Both the position numbers and the translations under genes were made by a program. A DNA stretch of 50,484 nucleotides from Acidobacteriaceae bacterium. Lineage in GTDB: Bacteria > Acidobacteriota > Terriglobia > Terriglobales > Acidobacteriaceae. The DNA lies in contig JARLFY010000001.1 of NCBI GenBank assembly GCA_031296325.1, forward strand, positions 1-50,484. The letters run 5' to 3'. Numbering within the stretch: the first letter of the stretch is position 1; the number at the start of each line of letters is the position of its first letter. Of this stretch, positions 16,893 to 25,234 are shown in pieces. The notes under the pieces are model-generated. The model did no database searches. It was not told where the DNA came from and worked only from the letters and a program-made list of their open reading frames with translations.

Positions 16893-18008
16893 CTAGCGCT
16901 GAACGCGCGCCCCGCCGCCCTTCATGGTGCGCAGAACCTCGTCGATGGTGGCCATGGTGGTATCTCCCGGCGTGGTCATCGCCAGAGCACCGTGAGCGCA
17001 ACCGCAGTTGACGGCCCAATCCGCACCCTTCTCGTTGAGGAAGCCGTAGATCAAGCCGGAAGCGAAGGAATCCCCGCCGCCGACGCGGTCGAAGATCTCC
17101 AGATTCGGCATGGGCCGCGCCTCGTGGAACTGTCCCTCGTAGTAGCAGACCGCGCCCCAGTCGTTGACGCTGGCCGTCTTGGCGTTGCGCAGGGTCGTGG
17201 CTACCGCGCGGAAGTTCGGGAAGGTCGCAACGGCCTTCTCGATCATCTTGCGGAAGGAGCTGGAATCCAGCTCGCCGAGATCCTCTCCCGCGCCTTCGAT
17301 CTGGAAGCCGAGCGCAGCGGTAAAGTCCTCTTCGTTGCCGATCATCACGTCGACGTAGGACGCCAGATCGCGGTTGACCTCGGTTGCCTTGGCCTTGCCG
17401 CCGATTGACTTCCACAGCGAGTCGCGGTAGTTCAGATCGTAGCTAATGATGGTGCCGTACTTGCGCGCCGAGGCCATGGCCTCCTTGGCAACCTCTGCGG
17501 TCGACTCGCTCAATGCGCAGAAGATTCCTCCGGTGTGCAGCCAGCGAGCGCCTTCCTTGCCGAAGATCTCGTCCCAATCGATCTGTCCGGGCTTCAACTG
17601 GCTGACCGCCGTGTTGCCGCGATCCGAGCAGCCCAGCGCAGCGCGCACGCCAAATCCACGCTCGGTAAAGTTGATGCCATTGCGCGTGGTGCGGCCAACG
17701 CCGTCGTACTTCACCCACTGCACATGCGACTGATCGACGCCGCCCTGTAGCATCAGATCTTCCAGCAAGCGGCCCACGGGATTGTCGGCCAGCGCGGTCA
17801 CAACGGCGGTCTTCAGACCGAAGCAGCGACGCAGTCCGCGCGCGACGTTGTACTCTCCGCCGCCCTCCCAGGCGTTGAACTGGCGCGCCGTAGCCACGCG
17901 CACGTCACCCGGATCGAGCCGCAACATGACTTCGCCCAGGCTGACCAGATCCCACTTACACTCTTCCTTCTTGCGCAGAACAATACTGTTTTTTCCGCCA
18001 TCCGCCAT
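16893..18008 (-). CDS. kdgK: 2-keto-3-deoxygluconate kinase (PfkB family)
   Basis: Phosphorylates 2-keto-3-deoxygluconate to KDPG. PfkB fold: the N-terminal part contains LVSLGEVMLRLDPGD and EGGGEYNVARGLRRCFG (substrate glycines); the C-terminal ATP/catalytic motif is FDRVGGGDSFASGLIYG with the base Asp. Length is 371 aa, slightly above the usual 310-350. ATG 18008 has AAGGAG 10 bases upstream. The assignment as KdgK rather than another sugar kinase rests on its setting between kduI and eda. An A/T-rich stretch (18037-18058, TTAATTATTAAATTAA on plus) just upstream may hold the promoter or an operator. Confidence 0.88.
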   Translation of the reverse strand: MADGGKNSIVLRKKEECKWDLVSLGEVMLRLDPGDVRVATARQFNAWEGGGEYNVARGLRRCFGLKTAVVTALADNPVGRLLEDLMLQGGVDQSHVQWVKYDGVGRTTRNGINFTERGFGVRAALGCSDRGNTAVSQLKPGQIDWDEIFGKEGARWLHTGGIFCALSESTAEVAKEAMASARKYGTIISYDLNYRDSLWKSIGGKAKATEVNRDLASYVDVMIGNEEDFTAALGFQIEGAGEDLGELDSSSFRKMIEKAVATFPNFRAVATTLRNAKTASVNDWGAVCYYEGQFHEARPMPNLEIFDRVGGGDSFASGLIYGFLNEKGADWAVNCGCAHGALAMTTPGDTTMATIDEVLRTMKGGGARVQR

Positions 18009-18036
18009 TGATCGAAAGCTCCTTATTGATTATTCC

Positions 18037-18058
18037 GGGTTAATTATTAAATTAATCT
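18037..18058 (-). promoter_or_regulatory. A/T-rich palindrome-like site upstream of kdgK
   Basis: On the minus strand it reads GATTAATTTAATAATTAACC, in otherwise GC-rich DNA, 29-50 bases before the kdgK ATG. The core TAATAATTAA also occurs upstream of the secreted-protein gene at 33.6 kb. Whether it is an operator or just an A/T-rich promoter is unknown. Confidence 0.3.
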
Positions 18059-18138
18059 CTTGGTCGAATTGATTTGCGATTCCATCGAATCCCTGTTTAA
18101 AGCGATTTAGCGATGGGGTAATGATTTGCGCTACGAGC

Positions 18139-18174
18139 AAAATGCGGGGATTCTTCGCTTCGCTCAGAATGACA
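18139..18174 (+). repeat. Family A palindromic repeat
   Basis: Core AAATGCGGGGATTCTTCGCT through CAGAATGACATT, preceded by a degraded left arm (GGTAATGATTTGCGCTACGA). It lies in the 230-bp gap between kduI and kdgK, with a weak extra piece (GGCTGCGCTCGAAATGAGAA) just after. Confidence 0.88.
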
Positions 18175-18238
18175 TTTTCCAAAAGAAAAGTTGGCTGCGC
18201 TCGAAATGAGAATGCCTCAGTATTAGATCAACTATGGT

Positions 18239-19069
18239 TTAGCGAAGTTCGCGCATGGGGATGCCATCCATGTCGTCGTAAGCCTGATTTTCTCCGCCCA
18301 TGCCCCAGCAGAAGGTGTAATTCTTTGACCCGACGCCGGAGTGGATCGACCAGCCGGGAGAGAGTACGACCTGCTTGTCGTGCATGATGATGTGACTGGT
18401 TGCATCGGCGGGACCCATCAGGTGAGCTACGAACTGGTCTGGCTCAACGTCGAAGTAGAAGTAGATCTCCGAGCGGCGATTATGGGTGTGCGAAGGCAGC
18501 GTGTTCCAGTTGCTGCCCGGAGCAAGCATCGTGAATCCCATGACCAACTGGCAGCTCTGGATGCCGTCGCGATAGATGGCCTTGTAGATCGTCCGTTTGT
18601 TGCAGGTTTCGAGCGAACCAAGTTCGAGGCCCTTAAGGTCGGAAAACTTCACCATCTTGGTTGGGTATTCCTTATGCGCAAGATAGCTCAGGAGGTAGAA
18701 AGTAGCTGGAGTTGAGGCTGACTTACTGGTAAAGGTGATCGACTTGCTACCGCGACCGACATAGAGGCAATCCAATTTATCTAAGTCGAAGCTGACTCCG
18801 TCGACGACGACAGTCCCTGCGCCGCCGGTGTTGAGAACGCCAAGTTCGCGCCGCTCGAGGAAGTATTCGGAGCGCAACTCAGCGGGCGTCTCCAGCGTGA
18901 GCGCGCTGGTGGTCGGAACCGCAGAGCCAATGACGGCGCGATCCAGATCGGTATAGGCCAGATCAATGCGGCCCGGCGTGAACAGGTCATCCAGTAGGAA
19001 CGTCTCGCGCAACTCGGCGCTCGTCATCCGCGCGTAACGCACGGGATCTGCCATCTGAAGAAACTTCAT
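18239..19069 (-). CDS. kduI: 5-dehydro-4-deoxy-D-glucuronate isomerase KduI
   Basis: Isomerises 5-keto-4-deoxyuronate, made from unsaturated galacturonate, to 2,5-diketo-3-deoxygluconate. The cupin protein begins MKFLQMADPVRYARMTSAEL, and shows LDCLYVGRGSKSI, and the metal site region NTLPSHTHNRRSEIYFYFDVE with the typical His/His/Glu ligands, then SIHSGVGSKNYTFCWGMGGEN. Length is 276 aa, as in E. coli (278). ATG 19069 is preceded by AAGGAG at a 4-5 base spacing. It is divergent from kduD across 187 bp, which probably hold both promoters. Confidence 0.96.
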   Translation of the reverse strand: MKFLQMADPVRYARMTSAELRETFLLDDLFTPGRIDLAYTDLDRAVIGSAVPTTSALTLETPAELRSEYFLERRELGVLNTGGAGTVVVDGVSFDLDKLDCLYVGRGSKSITFTSKSASTPATFYLLSYLAHKEYPTKMVKFSDLKGLELGSLETCNKRTIYKAIYRDGIQSCQLVMGFTMLAPGSNWNTLPSHTHNRRSEIYFYFDVEPDQFVAHLMGPADATSHIIMHDKQVVLSPGWSIHSGVGSKNYTFCWGMGGENQAYDDMDGIPMRELR

Positions 19070-19256
19070 AGCTCTCCTTCTCGGATCCGCAGCCAGTCAA
19101 GCCAGCGCAGAGCCTTTGACTCCATTGTATCGGAGTGGTTCGACCAAAACAGGTGACGGAAGGCACAGTCGCGCTTGTCTCTCCGTCGCCGAGCGGCTCC
19201 CCCCATTCCGCAAAATGGTTGCTCGGGTCGCGGCGACAGCGTAAAGTGATCTTACT
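19070..19256. promoter_or_regulatory. Shared kduI/kduD divergent promoter region
   Basis: A 187-bp region between the two diverging pathway genes. I cannot place -35/-10 boxes with confidence. The short dyad CGGAGTGG...CCGTC and the run TCCCCCCATTCCGCAAAATGG are the only notable sequences. Confidence 0.4.
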
Positions 19257-20024
19257 ATGTCAAATATTCTCGACTCCTTCCGCCTCGACAACAAGATCGC
19301 CCTCGTCACCGGCTCTGCCGGCGGAATGGGCGCAGCCATTGCAATCGCCCTCGCGCAGGCCGGCGCCACCGTCGCCACCCATGACATTCGTCCTCCGGCC
19401 GACACGGTCGCCACCATCGAAGCCGCTGGCGGCAAGGCCGCAGCCTTCAGCGCCGACCTCTCCGACACCTCCGCGCCGGAAAAGCTCTTCGCCGAGGTTC
19501 TGGCCAAGTTTGGTCGCGTCGATATTCTGGTCAATAACGCTGGAATCATCCTGCGCGAAGACGCCGTCAACGTTCCATTGGCCGACTGGCAGAAGGTCAT
19601 CCAGATCAACGAGACCGCCGTCTTTCAGCTCTCGCAGCTTGCGGGTCGCGACATGATGAAGCGCAACGCTCCGGGCAAGATCATCAGCATCGCTTCCTTG
19701 CTCAGCTTCCAGGGCGGCATCCGCGTTCCCTCCTACGCCGCAGCCAAGGGCGCCGTCGCGCAGATCACCAAGGCTCTGGCCAACGAGTGGGCGGTCAAGG
19801 AAATTCAGGTCAACGCGATTGCCCCCGGCTACATTGCCACCAACAACACCGCACAGCTTCGCGCCGATCCAGAGCGCAGCAAGGCGATCCTCGACCGCAT
19901 TCCGGCGGGACGCTGGGGCGAAGCCACCGACGTCGCTGGCACGGCGGTCTTTCTCGCCTCTGGTGCCGCCGACTACATTACAGGCCACGTTCTGGTCGTC
20001 GATGGCGGATGGATGGCGCGCTAA
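19257..20024 (+). CDS. kduD: 2-dehydro-3-deoxy-D-gluconate 5-dehydrogenase KduD
   Basis: Reduces 2,5-diketo-3-deoxygluconate to 2-keto-3-deoxygluconate with NAD(P)H. Classical short-chain dehydrogenase: cofactor motif TGSAGGMGAAIA, NNAGII, catalytic Ser-Tyr-Lys in SIASLLSFQGG...PSYAAAKGAV, and APGYIATNNT. Length is 255 aa, normal. N-terminal SNILDSFRLDNKIALVTG is typical of KduD. ATG 19257 has only a weak ribosome site (AAAGTGATC). A strong terminator follows at 20072. Confidence 0.94.
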   Translation: MSNILDSFRLDNKIALVTGSAGGMGAAIAIALAQAGATVATHDIRPPADTVATIEAAGGKAAAFSADLSDTSAPEKLFAEVLAKFGRVDILVNNAGIILREDAVNVPLADWQKVIQINETAVFQLSQLAGRDMMKRNAPGKIISIASLLSFQGGIRVPSYAAAKGAVAQITKALANEWAVKEIQVNAIAPGYIATNNTAQLRADPERSKAILDRIPAGRWGEATDVAGTAVFLASGAADYITGHVLVVDGGWMAR

Positions 20025-20071
20025 GCGTCTATCGCAATCCGGCGAGACTCTCGTCGCGCGAAAAGTCGTAC

Positions 20072-20115
20072 AAAGAAGAGCCGGTGTGGATTCACTCCAC
20101 CCCGGCTTTTCTTTG
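20072..20115. terminator. Bidirectional-looking terminator after kduD
   Basis: AGCCGG-T-GTGGA pairs with TCCAC-C-CCGGCT around the loop TTCAC (one mismatch), flanked by AAAGAAG on the left and TTTTCTTT on the right. Confidence 0.9.
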
Positions 20116-20179
20116 CCCAAATCCAACAGCTAACTCGTTTGGCATCCTTTGCATCTGAATGGCGCAGAGGATTACTTCC

Positions 20180-20413
20180 ATGCCCGATAACTCTCACCAA
20201 CGAGCCGCCGAATATCACAATCGAGCCGCCGAGTACCACAATCTAGCGGCACACGCTCACTCCACGGCCATAGTCTCGCACAACAGCAAGGGCAACCTCA
20301 CTGCCCACGAGCTATCGCGTCAGGCGCACGAGTACTCCATTCGAGCCCTCGAAGAATCGCACAAGACTACCAGAGAGCACAGTGAATCAAAGCTTGAAGA
20401 TGGCATGCATTGA
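20180..20413 (+). CDS. Small His/Ala-rich helical protein, unknown function
   Basis: A 77-aa hydrophilic protein. It contains the repeated heptad-like unit RAAEYHNRAAEYHNLAAHAH, then HELSRQAHEYSIRALEES and a charged tail. It resembles the small 'AAEHHE..AAxHH' proteins found beside stress genes in several proteobacteria and acidobacteria, which have no assigned function. ATG 20180 is preferred over the in-frame ATG at 20159, since GAGGATT lies upstream of the former. Gene-like codon use and a clean stop support a real gene. Confidence 0.55.
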   Translation: MPDNSHQRAAEYHNRAAEYHNLAAHAHSTAIVSHNSKGNLTAHELSRQAHEYSIRALEESHKTTREHSESKLEDGMH

Positions 20414-20521
20414 GACCTCGAGAGGAGGGTGACTCATAAATTCGCGGTGTAAATCGCCAGACCAAACAGGCTGTAAAGCTCCGGGAGTAGCCTGATCCGT
20501 GGATCGGTCAGCAAGCACTCC

Positions 20522-20998
20522 TTAAGTTGCTTCCAGCAAGGCTCCCAGATTGAGGGGGCGGGTGACCATTGCGATCTCTCCGGTCTCCGTGCGCGGCCAC
20601 TCCTCGCTGGGACGATCCCAGTAGAGTTCGACTCCGTTGCCGTCCGGGTCGCGTAGGTAGAGAGCCTGACTGACGCCGTGATCTGCCGCTCCGTCGAGTC
20701 TGACGCCATGCTCGTTCAGCGACTTCAGGGCCGCACCCAGATCGGCCCGCGTGGGGTAAAGAATCGCCAGATGATAGAGTCCGGTCGAACCCATTGGCGG
20801 CGGCGATCCTCCTGCACTCTCCCAGGTGTTCAGCCCGATGTGGTGATGATACCCGCCCGCCGAGAGAAACGCCGCCGAGTTCCCCAGCCGCTGGGTCAAC
20901 TCGAAACCCAGTACGCCGCAGTAGAAATCCAGCGCACGATTCAGGTCCGCAACCTTCAGATGTACATGGCCAATTCGTGTTCCCGCCGCAATCGTCAT
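20522..20998 (-). CDS. VOC-family (glyoxalase/extradiol dioxygenase-like) protein
   Basis: A 158-aa metal-dependent VOC-fold protein. It begins with the signature IGHVHLKVADLNRALDFYCGVLGFEL and includes GGYHHHIGLNTWES and LYLRDPDGNGVELYWDRP, the two halves of the betaalphabetabetabeta repeat. Likely metal ligands are the His near the N terminus (GHVHLK), His in YHHHIG and Glu in GVELYWD. The best-known relatives are annotated 'catechol 2,3-dioxygenase-like' or bleomycin-resistance proteins; the substrate is unknown. The start ATG 20998 has no evident ribosome site. A near-empty 108-bp stretch follows on the right of the small gene at 20180. Confidence 0.85.
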   Translation of the reverse strand: MTIAAGTRIGHVHLKVADLNRALDFYCGVLGFELTQRLGNSAAFLSAGGYHHHIGLNTWESAGGSPPPMGSTGLYHLAILYPTRADLGAALKSLNEHGVRLDGAADHGVSQALYLRDPDGNGVELYWDRPSEEWPRTETGEIAMVTRPLNLGALLEAT

Positions 20999-21056
20999 GC
21001 AGAATCAGATGCAGCGGGCCGGGCCTTCGATTCCGCCAGTTCTCAGCCTGCCAGCG

Positions 21057-22124
21057 TCAGCCCGCGAGGACGCTGCGAACCGCTTGCTCCATCTCGTCGA
21101 TTGTGAGTGAGCGGATGCATTGCTGTTTCCTCTCGATGCAGGTCTCCAGTCCGCAGCCAGAGCAGTCTGGCCGGTGGTAGACGATCTGGTTGTGCGTGCC
21201 CGGAGGAAACCAGACTCCCGGCAGATCCCGCGCGCCGAAGACACAGACGCAGGCGACTCCCTGACTGGCTGCCAGATGCTTTGGTCCAGAATCCGGACCG
21301 AGGAAGGCCGCAGCGCGGGAGAAGACCGCAGCCGATTCGCGTGGGTTCAGCCGTCCGGCCAGATGCAGCGTTGTTCCCGCCCAATCCTGCGCGGCGTAGT
21401 CGCAGACGGCAGAGTCCTGTTTGGCTCCGGCCATCACCAGCGCATAGGAGGACGAGTAGCTGCGCGAGAGCCGCGCCAGCAGAGTGCGCCAGTTCTCCTG
21501 CCCCCAGTCGTTGGACAGCATCTTGCATCCCGGCGCGCAGACGATAAACGGCCTGTCTGCCAGCGGAGCGAGAGCTGATTCGGCGGCTGCGATCTCGGCT
21601 GCATTCAGGCGCAGATCCCAGTTGGCCAGATCGTCCGCGTGAGCTTCGCCCAACTCTGCGATCATTCTGGCCAGCCGCTGTGCCTCCGGCTCGTAGAGTC
21701 CGGTCGTAGCATCGAATCGACGCTGCAACTCCTGCTCGCTGGGAACCCCTACGATCCAGCGCGCTCCGCTGGCAAGGCGGAGAAAGGTACAGATTCGGCG
21801 AACGATCTTTCTCGGCCGCAGGGGCATGAGATAGACGATCAGGTCGGGACGGAAGCGGCGAATCTCGGTCGCCAGTCGCAGCAGTTCGCTGATTCGCCTC
21901 GTCCCCACGGTGTAGCGCATGTAGCCTTGAATTAACTCGGAGCCGTCCAGAATTGCCGCCGCCGTCGGAGCCTTCGCCTCAACCGGGAAGTTGGTTAGCA
22001 GGACGCGCTCGGCCTGAGGAAAGCGGCGCGCGATCAGATGGAAGCAGGGCAGCGCAACCATCGTATCTCCCAGACTGCCCAGGCGATAGATCAGAATCCG
22101 GCGAATACTGGAATCGGGGTACAA
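21057..22124 (-). CDS. Glycosyltransferase family 9 (ADP-heptose:LPS heptosyltransferase-like)
   Basis: A cytoplasmic GT-B sugar transferase. It opens with IRRILIYRLGSLGDTMVALPCFHL, the GT9 hallmark, and shows FIVCAPGCKMLSNDWGQENW and the C-terminal AFLGPDSGPKHLAASQGVACVCVFG. The end contains a CxxC-type cluster (DCSGCGLETCIERKQQCI), commonly seen in GT9 proteins of this lineage. Length is 355 aa, normal. The start is a TTG at 22124, supported by AGGAGA at a 7-base spacing. It may work on LPS core or another surface glycan; it stands alone here. Confidence 0.9.
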   Translation of the reverse strand: MYPDSSIRRILIYRLGSLGDTMVALPCFHLIARRFPQAERVLLTNFPVEAKAPTAAAILDGSELIQGYMRYTVGTRRISELLRLATEIRRFRPDLIVYLMPLRPRKIVRRICTFLRLASGARWIVGVPSEQELQRRFDATTGLYEPEAQRLARMIAELGEAHADDLANWDLRLNAAEIAAAESALAPLADRPFIVCAPGCKMLSNDWGQENWRTLLARLSRSYSSSYALVMAGAKQDSAVCDYAAQDWAGTTLHLAGRLNPRESAAVFSRAAAFLGPDSGPKHLAASQGVACVCVFGARDLPGVWFPPGTHNQIVYHRPDCSGCGLETCIERKQQCIRSLTIDEMEQAVRSVLAG

Positions 22125-22258
22125 ACTGCTTCTCCTGCGGCTTTATATACTGCTGAGGCTAAATCAAGAACTCTTCGGAATGATAGATCGTTGTATTTCG
22201 TTATAGGTCGGGCCTTCAGCCCTCAGTCTCTGTGCTGAACATTTACCTAGGGCTGCGC

Positions 22259-22402
22259 CCTAGGCCGTATCGACATATAGCTCTTTTGTGATTGCAGTTG
22301 TGCTTGCTGTTTGTCATTCCTCCGCTACGCTGCGGAATGACAAACAAAAGAGAGGCAACAGCAGCGTCACAAAGCAACGTGTATATGTCGATACGGCCTA
22401 GG
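22259..22402 (+). repeat. 144-bp element with 21-bp perfect terminal inverted repeats
   Basis: The end CCTAGGCCGTATCGACATAT (22259-22279 in full) matches, inverted, the end at 22382-22402. A family B core (22312-22346) lies in the centre. The left half recurs inverted at 88-139. There is no open frame of note. It lies in the 352-bp gap between the GT9 gene and the next minus-strand gene. Confidence 0.88.
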
Positions 22403-22476
22403 CTGGTATAGAACGGGCCTCTGGCCCTTGGTTTAGTGTCGTGGATTAAGGACTCAGGACATTGCGGGCAAAGTCC

Positions 22477-23427
22477 TCACATATTTGTCAGACCGTGGCG
22501 CATGGACTCGTTGAAGCTGGGTTTAATGAAGGCGAGGGTCTGCGCCAACTGCGCGGTGTAAAGCTCTTTGCGCTCCATCAGCTTGGCGGTGGGGGAGGCG
22601 AACTCGGCATCGTCGGCGATGCGCAGCAGGCCCTCGACGGCCAGTTCGGCGACGGACTTGCGCAGATCTTCGACCGACGAGTTGAGGTACTGCGCGTCGC
22701 GTGGATCCAGCAGCCAGACCGGGTCGCTCGCGCCCAGAACTCCGGAGAGCCAGAAGAGTTTTCCGGCGAGAAAGCCACGACGCTGCTCCTCGGTCGTGTC
22801 GTTGAAGCTGAAGGTCTTGGTTCTCGGACTGTAGAATCGCGTGGTGAGCGATACGGGCTGGCGATTTCCACTCTTGACCAGTTCGAGCTGCCCCTGATCC
22901 ATCGTCTTGCGCACGGCGTTGAAGACGAAGCTCTCGGCGAAGGGTTGCTCGGGCGCGGGCAGCACTTCGCGGAAGGTCACGGTCATCGAGGCGGCGACTC
23001 TGGCGTGCAGCAGGTTCTCACCGCCGTCCTCCAGACGTACCTCGCCGTGGACGATCGAGGTGTCGGCACCGGAGGTTGACTCATGGAAGGGCCAGCCAAA
23101 CTGTCCGAAGCTGAGAGGGATTCCATGCAGCGTCAGGAGGCAGTCCGGGCGAGGATTGCGCAGGCGCCGGGCCGATTCGGCGAGGTAGGTGCGCACTCCG
23201 TCCTTCAGGTCGGGGCGACCGAACTCGAAGCGCTCGCTCAACTCCAGAAGCAGCGTTTTCTCGTCGCTTGGAGCGGAGACGCCGGCGAGCGCCAGAAGAA
23301 ACTTCGCTGTTCCATCGCTCTCTTCGGGACTGCTTGCATCGCTGCCGTCAGCCTCACTTGAAAGCACTTCCAACCCCGCCGCCCGCGCCGCCGCCTCCAC
23401 CTGTATCGCCAATAGCTCACTCCGCAT
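22477..23427 (-). CDS. Hypothetical protein
   Basis: A 316-aa protein I do not recognise. The N terminus is charged and helical (MRSELLAIQVEAAARAAGLE); the middle is predicted beta-rich with GWPFHESTSGADTSIVHGEV and VAASMTVTFREVLPAPEQPF; the C-terminal third is helical (SVEDLRKSVAELAVEGLLRI). No signal peptide, no membrane segment and no known catalytic motif are visible. The start is ATG 23427 with AGGGGGAC seven bases upstream. The cell location is probably cytoplasmic. The gap upstream (23428-23892) holds a family B repeat. Confidence 0.7.
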   Translation of the reverse strand: MRSELLAIQVEAAARAAGLEVLSSEADGSDASSPEESDGTAKFLLALAGVSAPSDEKTLLLELSERFEFGRPDLKDGVRTYLAESARRLRNPRPDCLLTLHGIPLSFGQFGWPFHESTSGADTSIVHGEVRLEDGGENLLHARVAASMTVTFREVLPAPEQPFAESFVFNAVRKTMDQGQLELVKSGNRQPVSLTTRFYSPRTKTFSFNDTTEEQRRGFLAGKLFWLSGVLGASDPVWLLDPRDAQYLNSSVEDLRKSVAELAVEGLLRIADDAEFASPTAKLMERKELYTAQLAQTLAFIKPSFNESMRHGLTNM

Positions 23428-23641
23428 AAGCCCGTCCCCCTGATCCTGCGCGTCGTAGATGACGCAGTATCCTCCACCGTACCAGAAAGCGTCGAAGCAG
23501 AGGAGGATGAACTGCTATGGCGGCAGGGAAACTCTGCGAATGAGGAACTTGATGCAGCGCGAGCGTAACTTTTTTCGGGAAACCGCGTCTGAATAGCATA
23601 GGCTCTACGGTATTGACCTGCGCGCTGTGGAATGATGCTCT

Positions 23642-23746
23642 GGAGCATTTCGGGGAATGGCGTAGACCGTAGTGGAGCGAGCAAAAAAGCAGATTCCACC
23701 GCTTCGCTGCGGAATGACAAACAAATTTGCTGTGGAATGACAAACA
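23642..23746 (+). repeat. Family B repeat with left arm
   Basis: Left arm GGAGCATTTCGGGGAATGGC...GTAGACC, then AAGCAGATTCCACCGCTTCG, GCGGAATGACAAAC and a partial second copy (GCTGTGGAATGACAAAC). It lies upstream of the BON-domain gene, where its promoter must also be. Confidence 0.85.
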
Positions 23747-23892
23747 ACGCGGAGCAGTGGGGCGTCTGAGGAGCGAAAGCAAGCGACTTCGGGATTTCGA
23801 AGTAGGGCTTCGCAAGTGTTACGGAATCAGTAAGCTGGATACGCGCGGATGGAGTGCTTGACAGTTTTTTGGAACGGATTGTGGAGGTTGGT

Positions 23893-25107
23893 ATGAAGCG
23901 GAATTTCTTACGTCAATTGAGTTACGTGGCTCCAGTGGTTTTGGGTGGAGTGCTTGCCTGGAGTGCGTCTGCGATGGCTCAGACTACTGCGTCAGCAGCC
24001 AGTGCGATTCCCGACGCGCAGGTGGAGGCGGGAGTCTTGAAGGTGCTGGCTAAGGCCCCCGATCTGGCCAACCAGTCCATTACCACCACTACGGTTTATG
24101 GGGTTGTGACCCTGAGCGGCACGGTCGAGACCGAGGCGCAGCGGGTTGAGGCCGAGACTCTGGCATCGAAGACCAAGGGAGTGCAGAAGGTCGTCGACGA
24201 GTTGACGTTGGGCAACGAGAATGCGGTGGCTCCGTCGGGCGCGGCCGCAAATCCCAGCTCGCCGGAAGACGCGAATATGGCTCCAGCGCAGAGCGCGGAG
24301 CAGGCCCCGGTTGCGCAGGGTTCGCCGGAGTCTGACAATACGGAGCCAGCGAATCCGGCGGAAACGCAGGGCTATCCGGCTGGAACGCCAGGCTATGGGC
24401 AGGGTGCGCCGGCATATCGCCAGCCGCCACAGGGGTATAGCGCCTCAACTCAGCCCGTTTATGGCGGGCAGGAGGCTGGATTGGCGGTGACGGTGCCAGC
24501 CGGAGCGTTGCTGCGCATGCGCATCAATGAGACGCTGACCAGCGCCAGCGCCAAGCCGGGCGATCCCTTCGACGGCATTATCGTGAACGACGTTGTGGCG
24601 GGCGGAGCGGTGGCGATTCCTCGCGGAGCGGCGGTTCATGGAACGGTGGTGAGCGCGAAGAAGTCGGGCGCTCTGGCCGGACGCGGCGAGCTTACGCTGC
24701 AACTGACGCAGGTGGCGTTGGCGGGCAAGACCTACCCGTTGCTCTCCGACGTCTGGGGCCGTAACACCGGCGACAAGTCGGTTGAAACGGTGAACAAGAC
24801 GGCGGGCGGAGGAGCCATCGGCGCACTGTTTGGCGCGGCGGCGGCGGGAGGCAAGGGCGCGGCGATCGGCGCAGGAGTCGGCGCGGCGCTGGGTCTGGGA
24901 TCGGCTGCGGCATCGGGCAATGGGCAGGTCTTCGTGCCCTCCGAGGGACTGCTGACCTTCCATCTGGCACAGCCAGTCACCATTATGACGGTCTCGCAGG
25001 CGGAGATGGATCGGCTGTCGCAGGGCGTTCCGCAGGGAGCGCGTCCGCAGGTTATTCGGCGACGCTATCCTGCGCCGTACTATGGCCCGTATCCCTATCC
25101 TTACTAA
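23893..25107 (+). CDS. Secreted BON-domain protein with a glycine-zipper region
   Basis: An envelope protein of 404 aa. It has a signal peptide (MKRNFLRQLSYVAPVVLGG..WSASAMAQ), then a BON domain (about residues 35-90: IPDAQVEAGVLKVLAKAPDL...YGVVTLSGTVETEAQRVEAE) expected to bind membranes or lipids. A Pro/Gly/Gln-rich linker follows (PGYGQGAPAYRQPPQGYSAS), then a beta-rich domain (VTVPAGALLRMRINETLTSA...IPRGAAVHGTVVSAKKSG) and a Gly/Ala zipper (GGGAIGALFGAAAAGGKGAA, GAGVGAALGLGSAAASG). It ends in a Tyr/Pro tail (PYYGPYPYPY). The start is supported by GGAGG six bases upstream. BON plus zipper suggests outer-membrane maintenance; function is inferred only. A perfect terminator follows. Confidence 0.85.
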   Translation: MKRNFLRQLSYVAPVVLGGVLAWSASAMAQTTASAASAIPDAQVEAGVLKVLAKAPDLANQSITTTTVYGVVTLSGTVETEAQRVEAETLASKTKGVQKVVDELTLGNENAVAPSGAAANPSSPEDANMAPAQSAEQAPVAQGSPESDNTEPANPAETQGYPAGTPGYGQGAPAYRQPPQGYSASTQPVYGGQEAGLAVTVPAGALLRMRINETLTSASAKPGDPFDGIIVNDVVAGGAVAIPRGAAVHGTVVSAKKSGALAGRGELTLQLTQVALAGKTYPLLSDVWGRNTGDKSVETVNKTAGGGAIGALFGAAAAGGKGAAIGAGVGAALGLGSAAASGNGQVFVPSEGLLTFHLAQPVTIMTVSQAEMDRLSQGVPQGARPQVIRRRYPAPYYGPYPYPY

Positions 25108-25126
25108 ATGCAACACACTTCAATGC

Positions 25127-25160
25127 GCGGCGCCGAGTCAATTCGGCGCCGCTTTTGTTT
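25127..25160 (+). terminator. Rho-independent terminator after the BON-domain gene
   Basis: GCGGCGCCGA and TCGGCGCCGC form a 10-bp perfect stem (25127-25136 with 25143-25152) around GTCAAT, followed by TTTTGTTTT. Confidence 0.95.
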
Positions 25161-25234
25161 TGGCCGAATGATAACCTGATCTGTTCGAGCCAGCTTCCAA
25201 GTCGTACAGCGGCTCTGCTAGCATTGCGTCCGAG

